A DNA stretch of 64,000 nucleotides from Anaeramoeba flamelloides (taxonomy: Eukaryota > Metamonada > Anaeramoebidae). Shown here in pieces: positions 11,885 to 22,151 of this stretch. The stretch covers positions 181,501 through 245,500 of the forward strand of contig JANTQA010000036.1 in assembly GCA_027625915.1 (NCBI GenBank). Reading direction: 5' to 3'. Position numbers and translations under genes: made by a program. The notes beneath the pieces were generated by a model. It saw only the letters and a list, made by a program, of their open reading frames with translations. It was not told where the DNA came from and searched no databases. Numbering within the stretch: position 1 is the first letter of the stretch; the number at the start of each line of letters is the position of its first letter.

Positions 11885-12234
11885 CAGCAATTTCAAACCT
11901 GGTGCGCACGATTAAACTTAACTTAAAATTTTCATTAAACTTTCTAAAAACTCCTTTCAATTGAAAAGGACGATTGTTATTTTGGAATCAAATCTTCAGG
12001 TATTGTCCTTAAGATCCAAGTTCTCAAACAAAATGGAATTTTTTTAAAATAATATGAAAAAAGTTTAAAAGAAAAAGTGAAAAGTTGTTTACGAAGCTTG
12101 TCATTCAGGTATTCTTGAGTTTTGGTGTTAAAACCTTGATTTAGTTTGAACAGATCTTGAAGTTGTATGAAAGTTTAATGAAAATTGAAATTTTAAAACA
12201 AGTTAAATCGTGCACACCAGGTTTGAAATTGCTG
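11885..12234. mobile_element. 350 bp TA-flanked MITE (family B)
   Basis: Terminal inverted repeats start CAGCAATTTCAAACCTGGTG and continue through gcgcacgattaaact; the right end ends caggtttgaaattgctg. The element is flanked on both sides by TA (11883-11884 and 12235-12236), the target duplication of the Tc1/mariner superfamily. The interior is non-coding. Single copy in this window. Confidence 0.85.
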
Positions 12235-12239
12235 TAAAT

Positions 12240-12430
12240 TCCAATATCATTAAAAAAATGATAAAATAAATAATGAATATTTATTTCGAATAATCTCAAA
12301 GATAATATTCTAAAATTGCTTATTATTTTTGTTTATTTGAACTAATTCCTTAATCCAAATTATTCGATTTTCTTCATAGAAACACGATCCCAAAGAAAAT
12401 GATCGAGATCTTCTATTTTTTCCAGATTAG
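12240..12430. repeat. Dispersed repeat, second copy at ~1070-1260
   Basis: Sequence such as tcaaagataatattct, ccttaatccaaattattcga and ttttcttcatag resembles 1070-1260 in order and spacing (tcaaagatattattct, ttaatccaaattattcaatt). Both copies lie next to family G material. Boundaries and type are unknown. Confidence 0.55.
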
Positions 12431-12589
12431 AATGAATTTTACATAAGTTGTAGAATTTTAGTTTTTAATTTAATTTTATCATAAACACATAAGAATATCT
12501 GTTTAGATAATTTGTGAAATTTGAAAAATTTAGAATGGAAGTTGAGGTTACATATTTTAAATAATTTTTGGCATTAGGTTTTTTGTAGT

Positions 12590-12862
12590 TTTTGAAATAA
12601 AACAGAAAATTTATAAATTTTTCTGTTTATTTCAAAAATTAAAAAAAACTGTCTTTAGAAAATCTATTGATTTTCCAAATAAATAGAAAACTTCAAAAAA
12701 ACCTAGAAAACTTCACAAATAAATAGAAAACTCAAAAAAACCTAACGAAAATCTATTTATTAAACAAATAAACAGAAAAATCAAAAAAACCTAAGGCACT
12801 TAATAAATAAAACAGAAGACCTCAAGAAAAGCTGGGCACTCTACGGCACTTGGTGACACGAC
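12590..12862. repeat. Family G foldback (copy next to a MITE)
   Basis: A palindromic head (gaaataaaacagaaaattta and complement) is followed by three head-to-tail units containing aaatagaaaactcaaaaaaa and cctaacgaaaatctat. It ends ggcacttggtgacacgac. A family A MITE begins 18 bp downstream. Confidence 0.65.
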
Positions 12863-12880
12863 TGTTTGTTGATATTTTTA

Positions 12881-13080
12881 CAGTCAGTTCCACAACTTTA
12901 AGGCACAAAGTTTCAACGAAATTTAAGGCACAATAAAAATCTCAAATTAAGGCACAAAATTTGGAATTTTTTTTTACCCAAATTATTTTTACTACAATCT
13001 GAATTTTGTGTGTTAATTTGAGATTTTTTATGTGCCTTAAATTTCGTTGTAAGTTTGGGTCTTAAAAGTGGAACTGACTG
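12881..13080. mobile_element. 200 bp palindromic MITE (family A, copy 1)
   Basis: Starts CAGTCAGTTCCACAACTTTA and ends with the inverted form (aagtggaactgactg), flanked by TA on both sides. The two halves are nearly complementary over about 90 bp each (aaggcacaaa, caacgaaatttaaggcaca). Tc1/mariner-type MITE by target site. Further copies at 55521, 56163, 60774, 61227, 62750, 63045 and 63907. Confidence 0.9.
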
Positions 13081-14062
13081 TATTATAACTTAATAAATAT
13101 TAAATATTCTTGACTTTTCCATCCAAAACTATTCTAATTAACTTTTCTCTAAATTAAAATTATTAAAATCTGCATATCATAATTTTAAATTTTCTATTTC
13201 CCAATCGATTTTTTCATTTTTTCTTTGAAAATTTTAATTGTTGTTAATTTTGATCAAACCCTAGTATTTCTAATATTTTTTTTGAGTTTATATCTTTTTC
13301 TGTTGATTGATATTCTTATTGGTTGAAACAAATAATTTATTTATCTCCAAGTACAACCATTTTTGTAACTCTCCCTAATTCACTTAGTTTAAACAAATAA
13401 TTGAAAAAACAAAACACAAAATTAAATTTAAAAACGAAAAGAAAAATAGTTTTTAAGATTTTGGTTGTACATTGATCAAAAGAATGAGTTTCCAAAGACT
13501 TTTATACCTATTTCAAAATAAAATAGATGCTTTTTTTTTCTTCTTGTTCTAATAAAACATCCAATTTACTACCGAGTAGTATACCTAATTTAAAATCAAT
13601 TTTGAAGGTATACTCCTTGATATTTTAAGTAAATTAAAAATTATGAATGGAATTTGTTTCAAAATTTTTTGTTATGGTTCTCATTATTTTTTGAAATTTT
13701 TTTTTTCTCAATTTTTTTTGTTTTTTTTTTTGGTGATTTTTTATCTAAAAAATTTACTCAATTTTTTTAGAAAAATTTTGTAATTTGATCCTTTATCTTT
13801 TGAATTTCAATTTAAATAATATAGCATTATGTAACCAATACAAAATTTCTATATTGTTTATTGCCAGTTTCTTTTGATTATTTAATGTTTTTGATTTCAA
13901 TAACAAAAAAAACTTTTTTTATTTTATAACATGGTTATATCTTTTTAGACAAAATTTTCTTTGACAACAGTATTGATTAAAAATTAAGAATATCTCTCGA
14001 GAAACAATTTTAATCACAATGTTTCTATCCTTTTTAAACTAGCCATCATCATCATAATCTAC

Positions 14063-14285
14063 TGCCGATTTCAAATTAAAAAGAACAAAAATTTTCATTC
14101 AGCTTTCCAAAAAAAAAAAACACACCCGAGAATTCAAATAAAGAATTAAATCTTACAATTCTAAATAGAAAATAATAATCTATACTTTTTATTAGAATTT
14201 ATTAATTTTGCTTCGAACTTTTCAAACCTTTTTTGGAAGAAAGACAAATGAAAATTTTGGTTCAATTTATTTTGAAACATACAGT
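14063..14285. mobile_element. Small inverted-repeat element (family E, copy 1)
   Basis: The left arm contains caaaaattttcattcagctt and the right arm the approximate complement (ttggaagaaagacaaatgaaaattttgg). Related pairs occur at 36280-36495, 36944-37170 and 59790-60010. About 220 bp; non-coding. Target duplication not resolved. Confidence 0.6.
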
Positions 14286-14629
14286 ATATTTTCATCTGAC
14301 CAGCTGGATCTACTTCCATATCTAAGACTTTGGACCATTCTTTCAATGTTTTCATTATCTTATTTCCTTATACACTTCATTTTCTGTACAATTGAATGCA
14401 ATTTCTACAAATGTGTTTTTGTTTTTGGTTCTTTTTCATTTTCTGTATTTCTTTGGTTCCTTAGGTTCTTTTTATTTAATCTTAATTTAAATTTCTCATC
14501 ATGACTAAGAGGCGAGTACTGGCCTGAATTTGCCGGGTTGAGCAGAATGGTACATACCAAAGACAAAAAATAATTGTTTTTTGAACTTGTTTGAAACTTT
14601 TTTGTTGGATCGTTTCCATCGAAATCCAA
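14280..14629 (-). CDS. Possible fragmentary gene of unknown function
   Basis: Two minus-strand segments are less AT-rich than their surroundings and look weakly coding. One starts at an ATG (MDFDGNDPTKKFQTSSK) and runs into a good donor sequence (gtatgt). The other reads KTLKEWSKVLDMEVDPAGQM. I recognise no family. The second segment runs straight into a family E element, so if this was a gene it may have been damaged by that insertion. Splicing between the two cannot be settled from the sequence. Weak call. Confidence 0.2.
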
Positions 14630-14760
14630 ATTTTTGGTTTCAAGGGAAATTGGGTTGAGGTTGTGGGAGAGGTTTTGTAGTGTTTTAAATGAAAGGATCT
14701 AAATAAAAATTAAATTTGCAACAATTAGTCAGTTGATTTTTTGTTTTTAAAAAAAATATT
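14595..14760. repeat. Dispersed repeat family H, copy 1
   Basis: Shares gaaattgggttgaggtt, atgaaaggat and aaaattagtcagtt-like words in the same order as 20175-20310, in the same orientation. About 150 bp with about 75% identity by eye. Type unknown. Confidence 0.65.
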
Positions 14761-14839
14761 ATATATTAGTTGAAAAAGAATAAATTTTCCTTTTTTTTTT
14801 TTTGGATCAGGAATTTTGAGGATCCAATCCCAAATAAAC

Positions 14840-15065
14840 CCTATTCCAAAAATTTGGACACACTTAAAATCAAAAATAAGCAAAATAAAACCTCAATTTA
14901 TAATATTTTTCCAAACCTAATATAAAACCACATTTAAAGTAACCGAGTATTAATGCTTTTACAAGTAATCATTTTCATCCAAATCAAAGAAAAAAATATA
15001 AATCAAAAAAATCAAAACCGGTGTGTAAAAAAATAATGATAAAGAGGGAGAACTAAAAATTGAAT
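14840..15065. repeat. Dispersed repeat family I, copy 1
   Basis: Matches 43050-43270 in the same orientation. Shared words include aaaccctattccaaaaattt, cataatataaaac-like text, agtaatcattttaatccaaa-like text and ttggtgtgta. About 220 bp. No terminal repeats recognised; non-coding. Confidence 0.7.
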
Positions 15066-15521
15066 TGATAAATTTGTTAAAATTTCACCAACAATTGTTG
15101 ATCGATCAAATGATAAGATAACATCGGCCAATTGTATGCGATTTTCCAATTTAACAAACTCAATACTAACCTTCTATTAGCCATCGAAAATATTTTCCAG
15201 ATCTAACGAAACAGATTACGTAACTGGAAAATTGGAAATGAAAACAAAACAAAAAAGACAAAAAATGAAATAGTTTGTTGAATCAAAATTATTTGCATAT
15301 AGATTCAATTTAAAGTGTAGTATTGCTATTCTTTCTACTATTTAAACTGTGTCCATATTTTTAGAATTTAGTTTATATGTATATATATATATAAATATAT
15401 AAATATATAAATGAGAATTAAAATAAAATTATATTTCAAATAGTGATCATTATCATCATAATTAACATCATCTTTTCATTTCAATTTTTTTATTTTATTT
15501 TGTTTGATAATTTGTTATAAT

Positions 15522-18500
15522 TTATAATTTTGATAATTGTTGAGAGAAATAAAATAAATTGGAAAAAAATAAAAGTGGGTTTGTTTGATAGAAACCAGAA
15601 ACATCTTTTTCGAAATAGAAATTGATTAAATTATTGAGATTATTTTGATTAAAAGTTTTTACAATATTTTTTGCTTTTGTAGTTGTTAAGATTAATTGAT
15701 CTGATGATTTTTGAAAGGTATTTTTTGTTTTTGGTTTATTATTATTATTATTATTATTATTTTCATTATTATTATTATTATTGTTATTGTTAGTATTTTT
15801 TGTATTGTTAGTATTTTTCTGATTGTTATTGTTGCTGCTGATTTTTTGGATATTGTCCTTATTGTTGTAGTTTTTGTTTTCCTTATCAAAAGTAAAAGTA
15901 AATTCAGTTAAATTTAAATTATATAATTCTAAGAGGAAAAATGGTTAAAATTCAGGAATTGAAGAGAAATAATCAGTAACTTGATTGATTGTTTGATAGT
16001 TTTGCTTTTCCGTTCACCCTTTCTTTTTTTATTTCTTTTTACTTTTTCTTTTTCTTTTTCTTTTTCTTTTTTTTTTTCCTTTTCTTTTACATTTTCTTTT
16101 ACATTTTCTTTTACCTTTTCTTTTTCTTTTTTCTTTTCTTTTCCCTTTTCCTTTTTCTTTTTCTTTTCCTTTTCCTTTTCCTTTTCCTTTTCCTTTTCCG
16201 TTTCCGTTTCCGTTTCCTTTTCTTTTTGATTTCCCTTTTCCTTTTCATTTTCTTTTTCATTTTCCTTTTTCCTTTCATTTTCTTTTTGGAAAGGAAAAGT
16301 CTGAAAAATCAGATCTCGAAATAAATTTGATCTTAAACAAAGAATAAATTTATTAATTCGAATTGATTCAATTTTAAAATCATCATTTTTATTTTCATTC
16401 TTCTTCTTCTTCTTCTTTTTTTTTTTTAAGTTGATTAGAAAAATTTTTTTTTCAGAATTTGCATATTTCTTGATATAATATTGGAAATCGTTTAATAATT
16501 TTTCATTTGAAAATAAATGTTGTTTATCAAATTGGATTAGATTTAATAATTTGAAAATTTCAAGAATTCTTTGCTTTTCTTGGAAATTCAAAGAAACAGG
16601 ACAATATAACCATTTTAAAAATAATTGTTTTTGCTTTTTATTTAATTCATTTTTGAATTCATTTTTGATTGTTTTCCATTCTTTGCCAATTCTCATCAAG
16701 ATTATTTCTTCTTCTGCAATTAATTTATTTGGGAAATTATTTGATTTTTCATCATTATTGTTATTGAAATAAGAATATGAAGATGAAGATGAAGATGAAG
16801 ATGTTGAAATAAATTGATCATAATAATTTTTAAAATCTTGGATTAAAATTTCATTTGGATTTAACAAATCAATTGCACTTTTTTTTGATTGTGGATTTTT
16901 GAAATTCAATAAAAAATTTCTTTTTGAAATAATTTCTTGATCTGTTTTTTCATTAATAGCAAACAATAACTGGAATAGAAATTCTGTTTGATTATGAAAA
17001 ATAGCTGTATGGAAAATTGTGTTTCCCTCTTGGTCATTTGGGCTATCTATATCATCATCATAGGGTTGGTATATTAAGGGTATTTTTTTAATTTGAATTA
17101 ATTTATGGAATAATTGTAAATTTCCTTGTATGACTGATTTGGTTAACATTTTTTGAAAAATGACATTTCTTTTGATCAGATTATCTATTTTTTTTAGATC
17201 TTTTTCATTAATCTTATTATCAGAAAGATATAGATTGATAATAGATTTATTGATTTTTAAGGATTGTATAAATTCTTGAAGATTTTTTTCGTGATCTTCT
17301 TTATTATAAGATTCTCTTCTATTTTCAAACAGATCCGAGTGGGTTAATGGTTGGTTGTCCTTTAGGGCTTCACTAAAAGCTTTAATTACATTAGATCCTA
17401 TTTGATTATGAGAAAGGTCCAAGTTGGAAAGGGTTTGGTTTGTCTTTAAGTCATGACATAGGTATTTGGCACCCGTTGATCCAATTTGATTAGAAGAAAG
17501 ATTCAATTCGATAAGCGTTTGGTTTACTTTTAGGGCTTGGCTTAGTGGTTCTGTTCCTTCGGCTCCAATATCATTATCCGAAAGATTCAATCGGGTAAGG
17601 GTTTGGTTTACTTTTAGGGCTTCACTTAGTGGTTCTATCCCCTCGTCTCGAATTTCATTATAAGAAAGATCCAGGTTGGTAAGCGTTTGGTTGACTTTTA
17701 GGGCTTCGCATAGTGGTTCTATCCCCTCATCTCCAATTTCGTTACAATAAAGATCCAAGTGGGTAAGTTTTTGGTTGACTTTTAAAGTTCCACTTAAAGC
17801 TTTCATTCCCTTGGTTCCAATATGGTTCTCAGAAAGTTCCAAGTTGGTAAGGGCTTGGTTGACTTTTAAAGTTTCACTTAAATCTTGCATTCCCTCGTCT
17901 CCAATTTGATTCCAAGAAAGGTTCAAGTTGGTAAGCGTTTGGTTTACTTTGAGGGATTCACTTAAAGCTTGCGTCCCCTCGGATCCAATTTGATTCCAAG
18001 AAAGGTTCAGGCCGGTAAGGGCTTGGTTGACTTTTAAAGATTCACTTAAAGCTTGTGCTCCCTCGTCTCCAATTTGATTGTTAGAAAGTTCCAAGTAGGT
18101 AAGCGTTTGGTTGACTTTTAAAGTTCCACTTAAAGATTTCATTCCTTCGTCTCCAATTCGATTCTTAGAAAGATCCAATTCGGGTAAGGGCTTGGTTGAC
18201 TTTTAAAGATTCACTTAAAGCTTGCGCTCCCTCGGCTCCAATTCGATTCTCATAAAGATTCAAGTGGGTAAGCGTTTGGTTTACTTTGAGGGCTTCACTT
18301 AAAGCTTTCATTGCTTCGTCTCCAAGTTTATTCTCATAAAGTACCAATTCGGTAAGGGTTTGGTTTACTTTTAGGGCTTCACTTAAAGCTTGCGTTCCCT
18401 TGTCTCCAAATCGTTTGCCAGTAACCTTCAAGTTGATGAGCGTTTGGTTTACTTTTAGGGCTTCGCTTAGTGGTTCTATTCCTTCAACTCCAATTTGACT

Positions 18501-18611
18501 ATCATAAAGATCCAGTTCGGTAAGCGTTTGATCATTTAAGATTAACCTTTGCAAATTGATTTTGAATTCTTCTTCTGGGTCCATTGGGTTCAATGAGTTA
18601 ATTGTGTCCAT
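15522..18611 (-). pseudogene. LRR / ankyrin-like / BTB-like protein gene with broken frame
   Basis: The ATG at 18609-18611 opens a protein with about a dozen 28-residue ribonuclease-inhibitor-type LRRs (unit: LKVNQTLTNLDLSYNEIGDE), the type found in NLR-family receptors. After five repeats the frame shifts at about 18185, where one extra C in a run (acccgaattgg) ends the first frame as TRIGSF; the next frame carries the remaining repeats to 17200. Beyond them come ankyrin-like text (DEGNTIFHTAIFHNQTEFL-like, about 17040-16950), an alpha-helical stretch, and a possible half BTB domain (IRINKFILCLRSNLFRDLI, about 16370-16310). A Lys/Glu repeat encoded by tandem hexamers (16020-16280) follows, then a stop at 15929. 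A different frame continues with LLELYNLNLTEF, an Asn-rich tract and a helical tail to a TAA at 15522. There is no NACHT domain. It may be a pseudogene, or a live gene with read errors in repetitive DNA. A role in innate sensing is inference from the LRR type only. Confidence 0.7.
16020..16280. repeat. Hexanucleotide low-complexity tract (Lys/Glu coding on minus strand)
   Basis: Tandem tttcct/ttttcc-type units on the plus strand encode alternating Lys and Glu on the minus strand. The tract has no purine/pyrimidine mixing over more than 200 bp. It sits inside the presumed BTB-like region and is a likely site of length variation or miscalled length. Confidence 0.85.
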
Positions 18612-18849
18612 TTATAATTTTATAATTTCAAATAGTTGGGCAATTCAAAAAATCAAAAGAAAATTTTTTATTTTTAATTTTGGTTTTGTTGTTATTTTTT
18701 CAATTTTGGTTCTTTTTTGCTTGTTCAAAAACTAAAAATTCACTTTTTAAAACTAAAAAAGAGCAAAAATTCAATTTTCATAAAAGAATGTCATGAGTAA
18801 AAAAGATGAAAAAATGAAAAAATTGGATTCAACTTTTAGTTTTGGATCC

Positions 18850-19005
18850 TTGAAATTGGAAAAAAAGATTATCTTATGTAGGGTGTAGTTAATTTGGTTC
18901 TTGTCTGATTGATATTGTCCTTGGTATGGGTTTTATAATAGTTTTTCAAAAAGGTAATTTTTGACAATTTATTTTTTTTTTTTCCAAAAGCGAAATTGAA
19001 ACAGT
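18850..19005. repeat. Single arm of family F element
   Basis: Diverged copy of the 9334-9488 arm (aaaaaaagattatctta, cttggtatgggttttataa, tttttgacaattt). I could not find a matching opposite arm downstream, so it looks like a remnant. It lies about 240 bp upstream of the LRR gene's start. Confidence 0.65.
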
Positions 19006-21185
19006 CAGGTTAATAGATTGGATGGAAAGTAATTAAAAAATGTTAATTGATTTTTGTGCTGTTAGTTGAAATTTTCCTTATCTTTAGAGCTTTTGAAAAA
19101 AACAATTTTTTTTTTTTGGTAATTAAGGACAACGTTTCGAATTCAAGAAAAAGTCTCAACACAATTTATTCCAATCTCATTAAAAATTTAAAAGTTAGGA
19201 TCTTCAAAATATTTTCTAATTTGGATGAAAAAATCATTTTGTTTTCATTTTTTAATTGGAAAAATCAAAAGAAATTTTGAGAGTTTCGTTAACTTTAGCA
19301 TCATGTTGAAAGAACGTGAAAATGAAAAAAAAAAAAAATAATCCACTTTTTCAACATTAAAAACATTCTCTCAATAAACAACTTTAAAGCTAAAGAATTG
19401 TATTGTCAATGATTTTTCATCATTGAGTTAGTTTGGATTGTTACATTGTATCCACCAACCATAAAATTGTTTGATACCTTCTGTATAAATTAATAAGACA
19501 TAGAAATTGGCTATCTATTATAAAATTATGTTTTTTGAAATAGAAAATTCAGTTTCTAACCGAAGATTATAATTTCAACTTGTATTATATTCCTCAGAGT
19601 TGTTTTTTTTTTTTTTGTAAAAACCAAAATATTAATTAAATTTTCTCAAGATAAGAAATCATGAAAACAATGGAAACTTGATAGAATTTTTCAATCATTG
19701 TTTTTAAATTTTAAAAACATGGGATTTTAGAAATTTTTGAAATTGGATATCTACGATAATGTAAGTATTTTAATGAATTTATTTATCAATCCACATACCA
19801 AAGGAAACAAAAAATAGATAACTTATTTTTAATTTTTCATCATAAAATTTATGGTTTAGAATGATCTTTAATAAATATTTTACAGTTTGTTGTACATGTA
19901 AAAAATTTCAGAATAGAAAATTAATTTTAGGGTATTAGTAATATTCATGGTAGGGCTGGAAACTTTGTGTTAATTATTAGAAAGGGGGTGTGATTTTGCC
20001 TTATTTTTTTTTGGTTTTTTTTATTTTTTCTTGAATTAAATATATCATTCATAACTATTAGGAGAGTGTATCCTGAGAAAATTTATGGAACAACATAATA
20101 CATGCCAAACATAATTCACATATTTAATTCTAATTTTGTTATTTTATTTTGTTTAAATGGCTTCTCTTAAGGCCCAATTTGTTGTATCAATGGAAATTGG
20201 GTTGAGGTTATGTGGGTAAAGTTTTTGAAGAATTTTTTATGAAAGGATATTTTTGGAGTTTAAATTTACAAAAATTAGTCAGTTTTTTTTTATTTAAACA
20301 AAAAATATTGTATCTGTCGAAAAGAAATGGTCTTTCTATTTTTGGAAATACGAATAATAGTGGATTTAATACAATATATAAAAAAAAAAATAGTACCATT
20401 ATTCAAAAATATCTTTGTTTTAAAATAATAAAGGTATATTCATGATATTTTTTTTATTTAGCTATTTTTTCCATTTTGAACAATTTTTTAAAACATATCA
20501 ACTTAGCCCCATATATATATATATAAATAAAAGTATAAGCAACTCTAGAAAAATGTAAAATAGTTTTAAAAATTGTACTAAAAGTTAATTTTCTCAAAAA
20601 GTCAATTTTTGTCAACCTTCTTTTGAATTTTGAGAAATCCAAAAAATGGAGGTTGAAAAATTTTGTAAAAAAAATATAGAAATTACAGAAACCAGTAGAA
20701 ATGAGGTGGATAGATCAATTCTGAAATTTTCTTATAAAAAAATTCATTTTTTCCTACTAAGATCTCACTGAATAACATTTTGTGAGGATTATAATCCCAT
20801 AAAAACTGATTAAAATTCATTTTACGATGAATTTCAATCTGAAGCAAAGTTATTAAAAATGATACTACATTCATTTTTGCAATATAAAAATAATTATGTT
20901 TTTTTTTATTTTTTTCCTCTTCTTGTCTTTCTATATGTTTTAAATTTTGGATTGAGTTTTAAATTATTATACTTCAACAATAAAAAAAAAAATGATTAAA
21001 TACTAATTTTATTAAAAATTTTTTCATAATATGATATTTCAAATTTTAATTGTAAAAAATAAAAATTTAAAAAAAAATAAAAGTATAAAAGAAAGAACAC
21101 CTCTCAATAAATATATAAAATCTTGTTACCATCTAGAAAAAAATAAAAAAAATTGTTTTTTTTTATGAATTAACACAGTTTGATT
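19006..21185. other. Gene-free stretch with one family H copy
   Basis: Between the LRR gene and the giant E3 gene I see no supported gene. The only repeat recognised is the family H copy at about 20175-20310. Open frames (62-77 codons) have random composition. Confidence 0.5.
20175..20310. repeat. Dispersed repeat family H, copy 2
   Basis: Same order of words as 14595-14760 (ggaaattgggttgaggtta, atgaaaggata, aaaaattagtcagttttt). Confidence 0.65.
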
Positions 21186-22114
21186 TTATTTTTTATTTTG
21201 AAATTGATACCATTCTTGAGTCTTTTCATAAGCGTTAATAGATTTGTTAATTGTCAAATCTTTAGGGAAATTGTTTAAAAACCATGATAAATCCAAAGAG
21301 AGATGATTTTGTGTTTTCAAAATATTGAAAAGATAATTAAAAATCTTTTGGTTTTCTTGTATTGATGATATCATTTTCCAATTCAATTCCTTCCAAGCAC
21401 TTAATAAGGGTTTTTTCTTCATTTTTGAGATTCTAGAGTATAGTAATTGTTTTTCAACTTTAGAAATTTTGATCAAATAGTGATTATCTATTATGTCTTT
21501 GATTTGGAAAGAGGACTCGTAAATTTTCAGATAAATGGAATGTATATTGCACATTTTAACATAATCAACAAAAGATTTCGAAGTATTGTAAATTTCATCA
21601 ATTAAATCATTTGGTATGGATATATAATCTGATTTTACAAAATCAAAAACTGATTTCTCCATGAAAATTGAAATTGTTTCATATTTAAATTTGTTAAGCC
21701 ATTGGAAGATCAATTCCAAAAATTTCATGACAATGGCTGTAATTGGTTTAATTTCTTTTAAAATCTTTTTAGTGTATTCAATTGGAAGTGGCTTTAAATA
21801 GGGTTCTTTTTGTTCCAATTCCCGGATAAACCCTTTACTAACGATTTCACCTTTATAAAGGAAATTGACATAATTGAATTGAACGATTCGAAGTTTATTT
21901 AATAATTTCCTTTCCAAATAATATTCTAACTTTTGGAATAAATTTTCTGAATATATTTTATTATCATTGATAAATTTCAATACCTTTTTCGATTTTAAAT
22001 TCAAAATATAATTATTGTCAAAGTTCACCTTTGTAGAAGAAGGAATATCAATTTCTAACACACCTTTACTCTCCTCATCTTCATCTTCATCGCTTTCGTC
22101 ATAATCGAAGTTAC

Positions 22115-22151
<37 letters not shown>

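Noticed and set aside
15981-16324. Plus-strand frames rich in Phe, Ser and Leu
   Set aside because: They are the complement of the Lys/Glu hexamer repeat of the LRR gene and carry no protein features.
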